From Roseibium sp. HPY-6 (GTDB lineage Bacteria; Pseudomonadota; Alphaproteobacteria; Rhizobiales; Stappiaceae): 64,000 nucleotides of DNA. The notes beneath the pieces are model-generated. The model did not search any database, had not been told where the DNA came from, and saw only the letters and a program-made list of their open reading frames with translations. The position numbers and the translations under genes were made by a program. Positions 44,469-54,547 of the stretch are shown here, one piece after another (position 1 is the stretch's first letter; the number at the start of each line of letters is the position of its first letter). The stretch spans positions 124,001 through 188,000 of the forward strand of contig NZ_JBEWCD010000003.1 in the NCBI RefSeq assembly GCF_040530035.1, read 5' to 3'.

Positions 44469-44765
44469 ATGGCACGCCGTTGCGAACTCTCCGGCAAAGA
44501 TGTGATGACGGGCAACAACGTCTCGCACGCTAACAACAAGTCCCGCCGCCGGTTCCTGCCGAACCTGTGCAACGTTTCGCTGCTGAGCGACACTCTGGGC
44601 GAAACCTTCAAGCTGCGTGTCAGCGCACATGCCCTGCGCTCCGTTGAACACCGCGGTGGTTTGGATGCTTATCTTTTGAAGGCATCCGACGATCAGCTTT
44701 CCGACGCTGCCCGCAAGATCAAGGTCAGCATCAAGCGCAAGCAGGCTGAAGCCGCTGCCGCTTAA
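44469..44765 (+). CDS. rpmB: 50S ribosomal protein L28
   Basis: Ribosomal protein of 98 residues, the length common in alphaproteobacteria. [20 protein letters not shown] and [14 protein letters not shown] near the N-terminus are diagnostic, and the C-terminus is basic. The ATG at 44469 is the family start; the upstream open frame is leader sequence. A consensus-like promoter with a hairpin-bearing leader precedes it. A queuosine-precursor transporter gene follows after 18 nt and is probably co-transcribed. Confidence 0.96.
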   Translation: MARRCELSGKDVMTGNNVSHANNKSRRRFLPNLCNVSLLSDTLGETFKLRVSAHALRSVEHRGGLDAYLLKASDDQLSDAARKIKVSIKRKQAEAAAA

Positions 44766-44783
44766 CGCCCTGGGGCAAATCAC

Positions 44784-45470
44784 ATGACGGATACGCGGAG
44801 TTTCTCTGCGGGACATCACGCCATCGCGATCCTCGCGATGGCGCTTGTCGTTGCAGCGTCCAATTACCTGGTACAGTTTCCCGTCGAGCATGTTGTCGGC
44901 GGCGTCAACCTTGCCGATACCCTGACCTGGGGCGCCTTCACCTATCCGATCGCCTTCCTGGTAACGGACCTGACCAACCGCCGGTTTGGCCCTGTTGCCG
45001 CGCGCAAGGTTGTTATTTCGGGTTTCGTCCTGGCGATTGTCGTCCCGATGATCTTCTGGGCCCTGGACGAGGCCTTTACCACTCCCCGTATCCTGATCGC
45101 CTCCGGCACCGCATTTCTCGTTGCCCAGTTGCTGGACGTTACCATCTTCGACAAGCTGCGCCGCTTGACCTGGTGGAAAGCGCCGATGGCCTCTTCGCTG
45201 ATCGGCTCCATTGTCGACACACTGCTCTTTTTCGGCATCGCCTTTTCCGCGAGCTTTGCCTTTGTCGATGCCCTGTTCGGATCCGAAGACGGGTCGCTGG
45301 CCTTCCCGGTGCCCTTCCTTGGGATTGGCGGTGAAACGGAAGTTCTGCTCTGGATCTCGCTGGCGGCTGGCGATCTTATCGTCAAGGTCTTGGTGGCCCT
45401 CGCACTGCTGGCGCCCTATCGGATCATTCTGAATGCTTTCCGTCCCGTACCGAACGGATCAGTGGCATAA
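44784..45470 (+). CDS. yhhQ: queuosine precursor transporter (YhhQ/VUT family)
   Basis: Inner-membrane transporter of 228 residues with about six hydrophobic segments. The family motif in the first third (TWGAFTYPIAFLVTDLTNRRFG) and the later KAPMASSLIGSIVDTLLFF match YhhQ, which imports preQ0/preQ1 for tRNA queuosine synthesis. It is 18 nt after rpmB on the same strand, a pairing seen in related genomes. Specificity for preQ0 or preQ1 is not shown by sequence alone. Confidence 0.88.
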   Translation: MTDTRSFSAGHHAIAILAMALVVAASNYLVQFPVEHVVGGVNLADTLTWGAFTYPIAFLVTDLTNRRFGPVAARKVVISGFVLAIVVPMIFWALDEAFTTPRILIASGTAFLVAQLLDVTIFDKLRRLTWWKAPMASSLIGSIVDTLLFFGIAFSASFAFVDALFGSEDGSLAFPVPFLGIGGETEVLLWISLAAGDLIVKVLVALALLAPYRIILNAFRPVPNGSVA

Positions 45471-45577
45471 AGAAATCGGTAGCAGCTCTACAAAGAAAGT
45501 CAGTTCTCCGTTTCGCGGCATATGTGCTACTCAGCAGATGACACACCACTGACCTTTCAGAAAGACGGAGCGAAAAC

Positions 45578-45970
45578 ATGGGAGTGACATCCGGCGGCTG
45601 CCTGTGCGGTAAGGTCCGGTTTGTCGCCGAGGGACAGCCTTACCGCGTCGGCCTGTGCCATTGTATGGACTGCCGCAAGCAGCACGGCGCGCTTTTTCAT
45701 GCATCTGCCATTTTTCCGGAAAGCGCCGTCAAGATCGAGGGTGAGACTCGCAGCTACCAGGGGCGATTCTTTTGCCCGCACTGCGGATCATCCGTCTTTT
45801 CGCGAACGGACGATGAAATCGAAATCAATCTCGGATCGCTTGATCAAACGGATCGGTTCAAACCGACATATGAGCTTTGGACGGAACGCAGGGAGAAATG
45901 GTTGCCCGAGTTTCCACTGAAAGCCCGTTACGCCCGCGACCGGAGCTCGGAAAGCCGAACAGAGGACTAG
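45578..45970 (+). CDS. GFA family protein (CENP-V/GFA domain)
   Basis: Small zinc protein of 130 residues. Cysteine motifs CLCGKVRF at about residues 7-14, CHCMDCRK at about 28-35 and CPHCGSSVF at about 67-75 bind two zincs in the GFA fold. Some members were described as glutathione-dependent formaldehyde-activating enzymes, but the activity of most is unknown. GACGGAGCG precedes the ATG. It converges on the gene at 46030. Confidence 0.85.
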   Translation: MGVTSGGCLCGKVRFVAEGQPYRVGLCHCMDCRKQHGALFHASAIFPESAVKIEGETRSYQGRFFCPHCGSSVFSRTDDEIEINLGSLDQTDRFKPTYELWTERREKWLPEFPLKARYARDRSSESRTED

Positions 45971-46029
45971 TCGATTTCAGCGTGTTGTGCAGGCGATACT
46001 TCGCGACGCCCAACTTGGAAAAAACCAGC

Positions 46030-47070
46030 TCAATCGTTCAGCCGGAAACGCAAAAATACCGTACGCTGCAGCATGGACCGGTTGTTGTCCGACAGGAGCG
46101 TCAGAATTGTCTCGCCCTGCTCGGTCTGGTGCACCGCGAGCGCTTCCATATTGTCGATCTGGTAATTGAAATCCGCTTCCAGCAGGACGTCACCCTCAAG
46201 CACCGCACCGGGTCTGATCGACGCAGCATCGAAGCGGCGCAAACGCAGACCGATCAGGTCTCGCAGATTGAAGCGCCTCTCCATCAGGACAAGGTCGCCG
46301 TTTGGAAGAAACGCCGCATCCGTGGCGTCGAAGCGGTTCCGGCGTTTGATGGCGAACCGCTCGAACCCGTCCGGCCCGATGATGAACGCCGAAAAATCAT
46401 GCGCGTCGCTCGGGCTTGATTCCGCAACGGCGATCATTTTCCCATGAAGTGCGCTCCCTTCAGGTGCCGCTTCGAGGGATTCAAGACCGGCGTTGCGCGG
46501 CAGGGAGCGCACATCTTCCGGCAAGCTGACCTGGCCCAGCATACGTTCCTTGCCCGTCGTGAGCGGCCAGGGATAGTGATAGATTGCGTTCTTGAACTCT
46601 GCGGTAACGTATAGACCGGAACCTGCAAGTGTCACGGCTTCCGTGTCATGCCCCCAGCGCGCCTGCAGGGTCTTGCCGTCGGCACCCAGAAGCGGCGCAA
46701 AGCGAATGTTCCTGATGTCGTTGGGAGCGCCATCTTCGGCCTGATCGATCTCGCCGCTGACCCAGTGACCATTGTCGGTCACCGCAAGGAAACGCTTCCC
46801 TTTGTCGAGGGAGATCAACCCGGACAGCCCGCCCACCTTGCGGTCCGACGCGAGCAATTCCAGTCCTCCCAGGAAGGTAAGGTCGCCAAACGTCGTCTCG
46901 GGATGACCTATCTGAAAGGTCTCAATTGCCCGGGTCCGTGCTTTCACCGGCTTGCCGTCCGTCAGGATTTCCTGAACCTGAGCGGCAGGAGCACGCGCGG
47001 CATAAGGTGTGAGCAAAATCAGAACGGCAAAAGCGATGCTGAAACACACCTGTCTCAATCGCATCGCCAT
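46030..47070 (-). CDS. esterase-like activity of phytase family protein
   Basis: Exported protein of 346 residues. A hydrophobic N-terminal signal (FSIAFAVLILLTPYAARA) is followed by a beta-propeller-like domain of the phytase-esterase-like family, with FLGGLELLASDRKVGGLSGL, LAVTDNGHW and GLESLEAAPEGSALHGKMIAVAE stretches. The reaction is uncertain; family members have been linked to phosphoester or esterase activity. It is 14 nt downstream of cobT on the same strand, so it may be read through from the cobST transcript. Confidence 0.78.
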   Translation of the reverse strand: MAMRLRQVCFSIAFAVLILLTPYAARAPAAQVQEILTDGKPVKARTRAIETFQIGHPETTFGDLTFLGGLELLASDRKVGGLSGLISLDKGKRFLAVTDNGHWVSGEIDQAEDGAPNDIRNIRFAPLLGADGKTLQARWGHDTEAVTLAGSGLYVTAEFKNAIYHYPWPLTTGKERMLGQVSLPEDVRSLPRNAGLESLEAAPEGSALHGKMIAVAESSPSDAHDFSAFIIGPDGFERFAIKRRNRFDATDAAFLPNGDLVLMERRFNLRDLIGLRLRRFDAASIRPGAVLEGDVLLEADFNYQIDNMEALAVHQTEQGETILTLLSDNNRSMLQRTVFLRFRLND

Positions 47071-47084
47071 CCCTGCCCGGTATC

Positions 47085-48992
47085 CTATCGGCGACCGCCG
47101 CGGCGTCTGCCACGGCTTTGATACTCTTGCTGCACCTCGTCGTCGAACAGGTCTGCGAGCTGGTCCGTCATCGCCCCGGCCAGTTCTTCCGCATCCACGA
47201 TCGTCACGGCTCGCCGGTAGTAGCGCGTGACATCGTGGCCGATCCCGATGGCAATCAGCTCGACCGGGGAACGTGTTTCAATTTCCTCGATGACAAAACG
47301 CAGATGCCGTTCCAGATAATTCCCCGGATTGACGGACAGTGTGGTGTCGTCGACCGGCGCACCGTCGGAAATCATCATCAGAATGCGGCGCTGCTCCGGA
47401 CGGCCGAGCAAGCGGTCGTGAGCCCATAGCAGTGCTTCGCCGTCGATGTTTTCCTTCAACAGGCCTTCGCGCATCATCAGGCCGAGATTACGGCGCGCGC
47501 GGCGCCAGGGAGCGTCGGCCGATTTGTATATAATGTGGCGCAGGTCGTTCAAACGGCCGGGCGTTGGCGGTTTGCCAGCACCGATCCAGCTCTCCCGCGA
47601 CTGTCCACCTTTCCAGGCTTTTGTGGTGAAGCCGAGGATTTCCACTTTGACGCCACACCGCTCCAGCGTTCGCGCCAGGATATCAGCGCAGGTCGCAGCG
47701 ACTGTGATCGGCCGCCCGCGCATCGAACCGGAGTTATCGAGAAGCAGTGTCACCACGGTATCGCGGAAATTCGTATCGCGCTCCTGCTTGAAGGCAAGCG
47801 GCGACATCGGGTCGGTGACTGCCCTGGTCAGACGCGCGGTATCGAGAAGGCCTTCTTCCAGGTCAAAGTCCCAGGCACGGTTCTGCTGTGCCATCAGTTT
47901 TCTCTGAAGCCGGTTGGCAAGCCGCGCGACAGCACCCTGAAGATGCGTCAGTTGCTTGTCGAGGAAGCCGCGCAAGCGATCCAGTTCAGCGGTGTCGCAA
48001 AGCTCTTCGGCTGTGACCGTCTCGTCGAATTGCTGCGTAAAGACCCGGTAGTCAGTCTCTGGCCTGTTGGAAAAAGGCGTGTCCTGCCGGTCGCTTTCAC
48101 CCGGCTCCTCGGAATCCTCCGCCATGTCCTGTTCGACGATGTCTTCCATATCCATGTCGGCGGCTTCTGTGTCGCCGGCTTCCTGCTCTTCGCCGGAAAG
48201 CTCCATGTCCTGCGGCGAGGCTTCCTGCTCCCCGCTGTCGTTTTCGTCGTCTTCGCCGGTTTCGGATTCTTCGTTGTTACCGTCGTCTTCACTCTGGTCC
48301 GGATCGGCGTCCTGATCCTGATCACCCAGGTCGTCGCCCATATCGAGCGATTTGAGAACATCCCGGAACCGGTTGGCAAAGGAACTCTGATCCTCGACCT
48401 CAGACTGAAGCAGATCAAGTTCGGCACCAGCCTTGTCTTCGACCCACCCACGCCACATGTCGACGAGGTTCTTGGCGCTTTCCGGCGGCAATTGGCCCGT
48501 CAGCCTTTCGCGCACGATCAGCGACAGCGCGTCCTGCAACGGCGCTTCTTCCCGGCTGGAAATGTCGGGCGCACCGGACTTTCTGAACCGGTCATCAAGC
48601 ATAACGGCAAGGTTTTCAGCAACACCCTGCATGCGACGCGCGCCGACAGCTTCGCACCGCGCTTGCTCGACCGCCTCGAAAATCGCTCTGGCTTCCGATC
48701 CCTGGGGCAGGTTCTTCGAATGCACGGTCTTGTCGTGGCATGCGATGCGCAGCGCCATGGAATCTGAAAGCCCCCGTGTGACCGCAACGTCCCGGGCGGT
48801 AACTTTCCTTGACGGCTCTGGCAGCCGCGCCGTCATACCGCTCAAACCCGGCCGGTCCCCGGAAAACAGAACCTCCAGTTCCGCTTCGCCGGAGATCGCC
48901 CGCATGGTTCCACTGACCGACTGCTTGAAGGGTTCAGTCGAAGGAGCGGGCTTGTTTCCCGGAAGAGTGTTATGACCCGGACGTGGCGCCAT
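47085..48992 (-). CDS. cobT: cobaltochelatase subunit CobT
   Basis: Large chaperone subunit of the aerobic (CobNST) cobalt chelatase in B12 synthesis, 635 residues. An N-terminal helical region precedes a very acidic, Asp/Glu-rich segment at about residues 215-310. A C-terminal VWA domain has the MIDAS motif [10 protein letters not shown] at about 415-425. CobT forms ring complexes with the AAA+ protein CobS. It follows cobS by seven bases on the same strand. cobN is not in the window. Confidence 0.94.
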   Translation of the reverse strand: MAPRPGHNTLPGNKPAPSTEPFKQSVSGTMRAISGEAELEVLFSGDRPGLSGMTARLPEPSRKVTARDVAVTRGLSDSMALRIACHDKTVHSKNLPQGSEARAIFEAVEQARCEAVGARRMQGVAENLAVMLDDRFRKSGAPDISSREEAPLQDALSLIVRERLTGQLPPESAKNLVDMWRGWVEDKAGAELDLLQSEVEDQSSFANRFRDVLKSLDMGDDLGDQDQDADPDQSEDDGNNEESETGEDDENDSGEQEASPQDMELSGEEQEAGDTEAADMDMEDIVEQDMAEDSEEPGESDRQDTPFSNRPETDYRVFTQQFDETVTAEELCDTAELDRLRGFLDKQLTHLQGAVARLANRLQRKLMAQQNRAWDFDLEEGLLDTARLTRAVTDPMSPLAFKQERDTNFRDTVVTLLLDNSGSMRGRPITVAATCADILARTLERCGVKVEILGFTTKAWKGGQSRESWIGAGKPPTPGRLNDLRHIIYKSADAPWRRARRNLGLMMREGLLKENIDGEALLWAHDRLLGRPEQRRILMMISDGAPVDDTTLSVNPGNYLERHLRFVIEEIETRSPVELIAIGIGHDVTRYYRRAVTIVDAEELAGAMTDQLADLFDDEVQQEYQSRGRRRGGRR

Positions 48993-48999
48993 CGAAGCC

Positions 49000-49986
49000 T
49001 CAGCTCATTACAACGTTGACGGAGGACTCCGGCAAGTCTTCACCGAAGCAGCGCTGATAAAACTCAGCCACCAGCGACTGCTCCATATCATCGCATTTGT
49101 TGAGGAACGTCAGCCGGAAGGCAAAGCCGACATCCCCGAATATGTCGGCATTCTCCGCCCAGGTGATCACTGTCCGAGGGCTCATCACGGTCGACAGATC
49201 GCCATTGATAAAGGCATTCCGGGTCATGTCGGCAAGACGCACCATCTTCGAAACGGTGTTCCGGCCTTCGTCGGTCTGAAAACTCTTGGCCTTGGACAGG
49301 ACAATATCGACCTCGTTGTCGTGCGGCAGATAGTTCAGCGTTGTCACGATCGACCAACGGTCCATCTGGGCCTGGTTGATCTGCTGAGTACCGTGATAGA
49401 GGCCTGACGTGTCGCCAAGGCCCACCGTATTGGCTGTTGCAAACAACCGGAAAGCCGCATGCGGGCGGATGACCCGGCTCTGGTCCAGAAGCGTTAGCCG
49501 CCCGGACGATTCCAGAATACGCTGGATCACGAACATCACGTCCGGCCGGCCCGCATCGTATTCGTCAAAGACGAGCGCGACATTGTGCTGGTAGGCCCAG
49601 GGCAGGATGCCATCCTTGAACTCGGTAACCTGCTGGCCTTCCCGGATCACAATTGCATCCTTGCCGACAAGGTCGATACGGGAGATGTGACTGTCGAGGT
49701 TGACGCGGACACAGGGCCAATTCAGGCGCGCCGCGACCTGCTCGATATGGGTCGACTTGCCGGTGCCGTGGTAGCCCGTCACCATCACGCGGCGGTTATG
49801 CGCAAAACCCGCCAGGATAGCCAGGGTTGTCGCACGATCGAACAGATAGTCGTCATCGCGTTCCGGCACGTGTTCCGACGGCGCGGAAAAAGCCGGAACC
49901 TTGAGGCTGGAATTGAATCCGAAAACCTCTTCTACAGAAACCTCGGTGTCCGGCATGGCCATGGCCGCAGTCGTCGTCTCAGTCAT
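49000..49986 (-). CDS. cobS: cobaltochelatase subunit CobS
   Basis: MoxR-type AAA+ ATPase of 328 residues that drives cobalt insertion together with CobT and CobN. Walker [10 protein letters not shown] is at residues 71-79, Walker [10 protein letters not shown] about 60 residues later, and a sensor ATANTVG segment follows. Length and sequence match CobS of rhizobia. It is preceded by a J-domain gene on the same strand and by bolA on the other, a conserved neighbourhood in Hyphomicrobiales. Confidence 0.95.
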   Translation of the reverse strand: MTETTTAAMAMPDTEVSVEEVFGFNSSLKVPAFSAPSEHVPERDDDYLFDRATTLAILAGFAHNRRVMVTGYHGTGKSTHIEQVAARLNWPCVRVNLDSHISRIDLVGKDAIVIREGQQVTEFKDGILPWAYQHNVALVFDEYDAGRPDVMFVIQRILESSGRLTLLDQSRVIRPHAAFRLFATANTVGLGDTSGLYHGTQQINQAQMDRWSIVTTLNYLPHDNEVDIVLSKAKSFQTDEGRNTVSKMVRLADMTRNAFINGDLSTVMSPRTVITWAENADIFGDVGFAFRLTFLNKCDDMEQSLVAEFYQRCFGEDLPESSVNVVMS

Positions 49987-50052
49987 CAGTCCTCCGCTGC
50001 CCCGGATAGTCGGGCAGGATCATTTGGGAAAAGCCGGCAGGACCCTGCTAGC

Positions 50053-50643
50053 TTAAAGGAAACCGGCTTTTTTCAGGACGTTATAGGCCTGAATGATCTC
50101 CCGCAGGCGGTCCTCGGAAGATCTGTCACCGCCGTTGGCGTCCGGATGGTTCAATTTCACAAGCTCCTTATAGCGCGCTTTTATCTCCGCGCCACGGGCT
50201 GTATGCGGCAGATTGAGCACATCCAGGGACCGTTTTTCAAGCGTTAGAAGTTTTCTCTGTCTCGGACGGCGCCCCTGTTCGGCTCTTTGCTGCGCATTGC
50301 CGCGCATTCTGGCCCTTGGATCATACCCGTCCGGTCCGTCGGCTGCCTGCTTGTTGACACCCATTTTCCAGGTCGGCCGATGTCCCGTCAGGCTGTCCTT
50401 CTGGTAGGAGCGCACATCGTCATCACCCATGCCGGTGAAGTAGTTATAGGACTTGTTGTATTCCCTGACGTGGTCGACACAGAAATTGAAATACTCGCCT
50501 TCGCGGTCGCGCCCCTTGGGCGCGCGGTGCATGCCCGGTCGCTTGCAGCCGGGGTGATCGCACACAGGATGGGTGTCCTGTGCAGCCCGCTCCTTGTCCG
50601 GCTTTACGCGGATACTGTCAAAGAGTTTTGATTCCAGTTTCAT
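50053..50643 (-). CDS. J-domain (DnaJ-like) protein
   Basis: Protein of 196 residues with an unusual C-terminal J domain at about residues 133-196, in which LNHPDANGG holds the HPD motif needed to stimulate Hsp70. The N-terminal part contains a small cysteine/histidine cluster (CDHPGCKRPGMHRAP and CVDHV) suggestive of a metal site. This layout is typical of the J-domain gene next to cobS in alphaproteobacteria; its client is unknown. It is divergent from bolA and 66 nt upstream of cobS. Confidence 0.88.
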   Translation of the reverse strand: MKLESKLFDSIRVKPDKERAAQDTHPVCDHPGCKRPGMHRAPKGRDREGEYFNFCVDHVREYNKSYNYFTGMGDDDVRSYQKDSLTGHRPTWKMGVNKQAADGPDGYDPRARMRGNAQQRAEQGRRPRQRKLLTLEKRSLDVLNLPHTARGAEIKARYKELVKLNHPDANGGDRSSEDRLREIIQAYNVLKKAGFL

Positions 50644-50824
50644 GTGGCTGAATATCGAATTCTATCAATGCGCGGGCAAGCCGCTTGGTGTTGCATTTCC
50701 CCGGTGTCCAAAGTTAATTTCCGCTCACCTTTTTTGCCGGGTCTCGAACAGCCCGACACTCTACCAGCCATGGCTGGACCCGCAAAGACTTGACTTTGAA
50801 AACACTGATCACACGTTGAGGATC

Positions 50825-51127
50825 ATGACCACAAAAGACACGATAACCACCAAACTGACGACCGCATTTGCTCCTGATTTTTTGAATGTGATCGACGAGT
50901 CCGAGAATCACAGAGGCCACGGCGGGTGGCGGGAAGGTGGCGAAACGCATTTCCGGGTGCAGATCTCCGCCAAAGCCTTTGAAGGCATGAACCGCGTCGC
51001 CCGTCATCGTGCCATCAACGAATTGCTGTCCGAAGAGCTGGAGCACGGTGTTCATGCGCTCGCCCTGGAGATCCGGTCACCGGACGAGCCGGATCCGCGG
51101 GCGGCAAGAGTAAGTGGCGGCGCCTGA
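50825..51127 (+). CDS. BolA family protein
   Basis: Small protein of 100 residues with the BolA fold. ESENHRGHGGWREGGETHFRV at about residues 25-45 and the helical FEGMNRVARHRAINELLSEEL segment are characteristic. BolA proteins partner monothiol glutaredoxins in iron-sulfur trafficking or act in stress morphology. The ATG at 50825 is chosen because the upstream extension overlaps the divergent promoter region and is not conserved-looking. It converges on the CBS-domain gene with three bases between them. Confidence 0.9.
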   Translation: MTTKDTITTKLTTAFAPDFLNVIDESENHRGHGGWREGGETHFRVQISAKAFEGMNRVARHRAINELLSEELEHGVHALALEIRSPDEPDPRAARVSGGA

Positions 51128-51130
51128 CAG

Positions 51131-52450
51131 TCAGCCCTGCGCCGTAACCCGCGGCGTTTCGCCGCTGGCCGATTGTCTGACTTGGCCGAGCGGCATGATG
51201 CGCAGGCGCGTGACGCGATTTTTCTCCCGGCGCAAAACGGTGAAACGGAAGCCGTGAAACGTGAAGATCTGACGTTCTTCAGGGATCATGCGAGCTTCGT
51301 GAATGACAAGTCCGGCAATGGTTGTCGCTTCGTCATCCGGCAGGCTCCAGTCTGCGGCGCGATTGAGGTCGCGGATCGGGACCGACCCATCGACGATGAC
51401 CGAGCCATCCGCCTGCGGGCGCAGGCCTTCAAGTTCCAGATCGTGTTCATCGGCGATCTCACCGACGATCTCTTCCAGAATGTCTTCCAGCGTCACCAGA
51501 CCCATGACCTCGCCGTATTCATCGACGACGAGCGCAAAATGCGACTTGTGCCGAAGGAAAGCATTCAGCTGATCCTGGAGGCTGGTGGTATCGGGCACGA
51601 ACCAGGCGGGTGCTGCAATGTCCAAAATGCTGATCTTCGTGGCATCGCCATCGGCCGCATTTAGGGCTCGCAGAAGATCCTTTGCGTGCAAAACGCCGAC
51701 AAAATTGTCGCTTTCGCCGCGCCAGAGCGGCAGGCGTGTATAGGGAGCCGCCAATATGGCGTCGACGAGTTTTACCGGATCGTCGTCCGCGTTGAGCGCG
51801 AGCATATTGGTGCGGTGAACCATCACGTCTGACACTTCCAGTTCAGCAAGATCGAGCAGACCGCCGAGGCGGTCCCGTTCGCCCTTTTCCAGCCCCCCTT
51901 CGATATGCTGAAGATCGACAGCACCACGCAATTCATCATGAGCGGACAGGATGAAGGCATCGGCACCTACATTGACGCCCAGCAGACGTAGTAGGTGCCG
52001 CACAATCCACTCCACACCGGCAACGATTGGCCCGAAGACCGCAACGACAACGCGTACAATCGGCGAGACCATAAGCGCAAAACGTTCCGGATTCGAAATC
52101 GCCCAGGTCTTCGGAAGTACTTCGGCAAAAATCAAGACGAGCGCTGTCATGACCAGTGTCGCGATCGCGACGCCCGCTTCGCCGAACAATGTCAGGAACA
52201 CGCTGGTCGCCAGCGCGGAAGCCAGAATGTTGACGAGATTGTTGCCAAGAAGAAGCGCGCCGATGAGACGTTCCCTCGAAGCGATCAGACGACTGGCGAC
52301 GCGTGCGCGCCAGTCACCGGTCTTTTCCAGTTGCAGAACGCGTGCCCGTGATGCCGCTGTTAGAGCCGTCTCCGAGCCGGAAAAGAACCCGGACAGGAAC
52401 AGGAGCACGAATATGGCCGCAATAGCCAGCCAGAGAGCTGTTTCCATCAT
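51131..52450 (-). CDS. CNNM/CorC-HlyC family protein (DUF21-CBS-transporter-associated domain)
   Basis: Inner-membrane protein of 439 residues. A DUF21/CNNM transmembrane domain covers about residues 1-190, with LSGFFSGSETALTAASRAR near the N-terminus. A CBS pair covers about 205-325 and a CorC-HlyC domain the C-terminal end. Family members are linked to Mg2+ or Co2+ export, and older names call them hemolysins. The stop/start overlap with aroB (52447-52450) shows co-transcription in an aroK-aroB-CBS operon, common in rhizobia and relatives. Confidence 0.88.
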   Translation of the reverse strand: MMETALWLAIAAIFVLLFLSGFFSGSETALTAASRARVLQLEKTGDWRARVASRLIASRERLIGALLLGNNLVNILASALATSVFLTLFGEAGVAIATLVMTALVLIFAEVLPKTWAISNPERFALMVSPIVRVVVAVFGPIVAGVEWIVRHLLRLLGVNVGADAFILSAHDELRGAVDLQHIEGGLEKGERDRLGGLLDLAELEVSDVMVHRTNMLALNADDDPVKLVDAILAAPYTRLPLWRGESDNFVGVLHAKDLLRALNAADGDATKISILDIAAPAWFVPDTTSLQDQLNAFLRHKSHFALVVDEYGEVMGLVTLEDILEEIVGEIADEHDLELEGLRPQADGSVIVDGSVPIRDLNRAADWSLPDDEATTIAGLVIHEARMIPEERQIFTFHGFRFTVLRREKNRVTRLRIMPLGQVRQSASGETPRVTAQG

Positions 52451-53589
52451 CGGTCGAGTTTCTCCTTGAGAAATTCCAGGACATTTTCCGGGTCCACGCC
52501 TTTCTCGACAAATGCGGCTCCAATGCCGCGCGTCAAGATGAACGTGAGCGCACCGCGGCTGACTTTCTTGTCCTGCGCGATGATATCCATGAAGGTTTCC
52601 GCACCCGGCAACTGGCCAGGGATCTGCTGGATCCGAACAGGAAGTCCGACCTGGGTAAGATGGTCATGAACCCTTGCCACGGTGTCGTTGTCAATCAGTT
52701 CCAGACGCGCCGAGAACTCATGCGCCAGCATCATGCCGATCGAAACGCCCTCGCCATGCACCAGACGCTCGGTTTCGTAAGAGACCGCTGCCTCCAGTGC
52801 ATGGCCGAAGGTGTGCCCCAGATTGAGGAGCGCACGCCGACCGGATTCAAATTCGTCCGCGGCGACCACATCCGCCTTGGCCTGACACGAGCGGGCAACG
52901 GCCTCGTCGCGCTCCGGCCCGCCGTCGATCACTGCTTTCCAGTTTTCCTCAAGCCAGCGGAAAAACTCCGCGTCTCCCAAAAGACCATATTTGGCGACTT
53001 CGGCATATCCAGCGCGAAAGTCGCGCGGAGGCAGAGTGTCAAGCACCGCGGTATCGGCAAGAACCAGGGCCGGCTGATAAAATGCGCCGATCAAATTCTT
53101 GCCGTGCCGTGAATTGATGCCGGTTTTGCCGCCAACGGAACTGTCCACCTGCGCCAGAAGTGTTGTCGGCACCTGAACAAAAGCCATGCCACGCCGCGTT
53201 GCAGCGGCAACAAACCCTGCCAGATCGCCGACGACACCACCACCAAGCGCAGCCACCGCATCGCCACGTTCAAGCCGCGCAGCAAGGACCTCGTCGCAAA
53301 GCCGTTCGAACTCGGAAAAGCACTTGGTGCTTTCACCGGCAGGAACGGTGAGAACGGTATGCTCGATGCCTGCTGCATCAAGGCTGGCGGAGAACCGGTC
53401 AAGATGCAATCGGGCAACTGTCTCATCGGCAATCACGGCCAGCCGCGCACCCGGCAGTACGGAGGCGATTTCAGTTCCCGCGTCGTCAATAAGGCCTCGG
53501 CCGATCTTGATATCGTAGCTGCGTGCGCCGAGATCGACGCGCACTGTATTCCGGGCTGATAGGGCTGGCGCCGCAATCGTGTCTGCCAT
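52447..53589 (-). CDS. aroB: 3-dehydroquinate synthase
   Basis: Second enzyme of the shikimate pathway; converts DAHP to 3-dehydroquinate with NAD and a divalent metal. The protein has 380 residues. Signature stretches are AALGGGVVGDLAGFVAA, QVPTTLLAQVDSSVGGKTGIN and LLNLGHTFGHALEA (metal-binding His). It is the middle gene of the aroK-aroB-CBS operon, 20 nt after aroK. Confidence 0.96.
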   Translation of the reverse strand: MADTIAAPALSARNTVRVDLGARSYDIKIGRGLIDDAGTEIASVLPGARLAVIADETVARLHLDRFSASLDAAGIEHTVLTVPAGESTKCFSEFERLCDEVLAARLERGDAVAALGGGVVGDLAGFVAAATRRGMAFVQVPTTLLAQVDSSVGGKTGINSRHGKNLIGAFYQPALVLADTAVLDTLPPRDFRAGYAEVAKYGLLGDAEFFRWLEENWKAVIDGGPERDEAVARSCQAKADVVAADEFESGRRALLNLGHTFGHALEAAVSYETERLVHGEGVSIGMMLAHEFSARLELIDNDTVARVHDHLTQVGLPVRIQQIPGQLPGAETFMDIIAQDKKVSRGALTFILTRGIGAAFVEKGVDPENVLEFLKEKLDR

Positions 53590-53609
53590 GTCTTTTCTGG
53601 TTCCGAGAC

Positions 53610-54257
53610 TTAAGTGAAAGACGAGGGTGAGGAGAACGTATCCTCCCCCTGAAAAAGGTATTGCGCCATTGCGACAACGATCTGATCCACCACGGCATCA
53701 TGGGGAATGTCCTTGGATGTGACCGTCAGGGTTGCCTTCGCATAGACCGGTTCCCGCTCAGCCAGCAGCTTCCGCATGGTACCTTCCGGGTCCGGGTTTT
53801 GAAGAAGTGGCCTGGTCGCGCGGCGCCGGACGCGTGCCATGACTGTATCGAAATCCACCTTCAACCAGACTGAAAGGCCCTGTTCCGCGATTTCGGAACG
53901 GGTCGTTTCGCTCATGAAAGCGCCGCCGCCGGTTGCCAGAACCTGAGGTCCTTCGCCAAGCAACCTCGCAATGACCCGTTCTTCGCCACTGCGGAAATAT
54001 GGCTCGCCATGCGCTGCAAAGATCTCCGAAACCGTCATATTGGCCGCACGTTCTATCTCGGAATCCGCGTCAACGAATTCAAGACCCAGGCGATGCGCGA
54101 GACGCTTGCCGACGGTCGATTTTCCGCACCCCATAATTCCGACCAGAACAATGGATCGCCGTCCGAGCGCCGCGGTGAGGCGATCAAGATCCACCGGTTC
54201 CGTTTTGGGATCGTCGAAGGCCGTGCCGACGTCCTGTGTCTTTTTGTTTTCAGTCAT
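53610..54257 (-). CDS. aroK: shikimate kinase
   Basis: Phosphorylates shikimate at the 3-hydroxyl. The protein has 215 residues with an extra N-terminal 35 residues relative to E. coli AroK, common in alphaproteobacteria. Walker A GIMGCGKSTVGK is at residues 40-51, the shikimate-binding FVDADSEIE follows, then the GGGAFM loop and the RATRPLLQ lid. It is the first gene of the operon and is divergent from the small membrane protein-xerD pair. Confidence 0.95.
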   Translation of the reverse strand: MTENKKTQDVGTAFDDPKTEPVDLDRLTAALGRRSIVLVGIMGCGKSTVGKRLAHRLGLEFVDADSEIERAANMTVSEIFAAHGEPYFRSGEERVIARLLGEGPQVLATGGGAFMSETTRSEIAEQGLSVWLKVDFDTVMARVRRRATRPLLQNPDPEGTMRKLLAEREPVYAKATLTVTSKDIPHDAVVDQIVVAMAQYLFQGEDTFSSPSSFT

Positions 54258-54389
54258 GGCTGCGTTGTACCATATTCGAAGGAAAAGACACGATGGGGAT
54301 CACAGCCGCCGAATTTCCTTGTGTGCCTTGCGTACAAGGCCGTGTTCTTGAAACAATCCGGTATTCGATTCGCCCTCGGGAGATGTTAC

Positions 54390-54533
54390 GTGCCCACCTT
54401 GACCCGCCTGCTGCTTGTGCTCGCCCTGCTCGGTGCGATCGGCTACGGCGCGATCTATAGCCTTGCGAATTTGGTCGATCCGCGCGAGCGGGAGATCACG
54501 GTCAGGGTTAAGAAAGACGGTTTCGGGCGCTAG
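54390..54533 (+). CDS. small membrane protein upstream of xerD (47 aa)
   Basis: Protein of 47 residues starting at a GTG with GGGAG eight bases upstream. One N-terminal transmembrane segment ([26 protein letters not shown], read as residues 3-28) is followed by a short basic tail ([18 protein letters not shown]). Similar small membrane proteins are often found just before xerD in Hyphomicrobiales; the function is unknown. It is 14 nt upstream of xerD, so the two are co-transcribed. Confidence 0.7.
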   Translation: MPTLTRLLLVLALLGAIGYGAIYSLANLVDPREREITVRVKKDGFGR

Positions 54534-54547
54534 GTCAGGACTTGGAG

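Noticed and set aside
47535..48767. 410-codon plus-strand frame opposite cobT
   Set aside because: Antisense to cobT; its apparent hydrophobic stretches are the complement of the acidic Asp/Glu tract of CobT.
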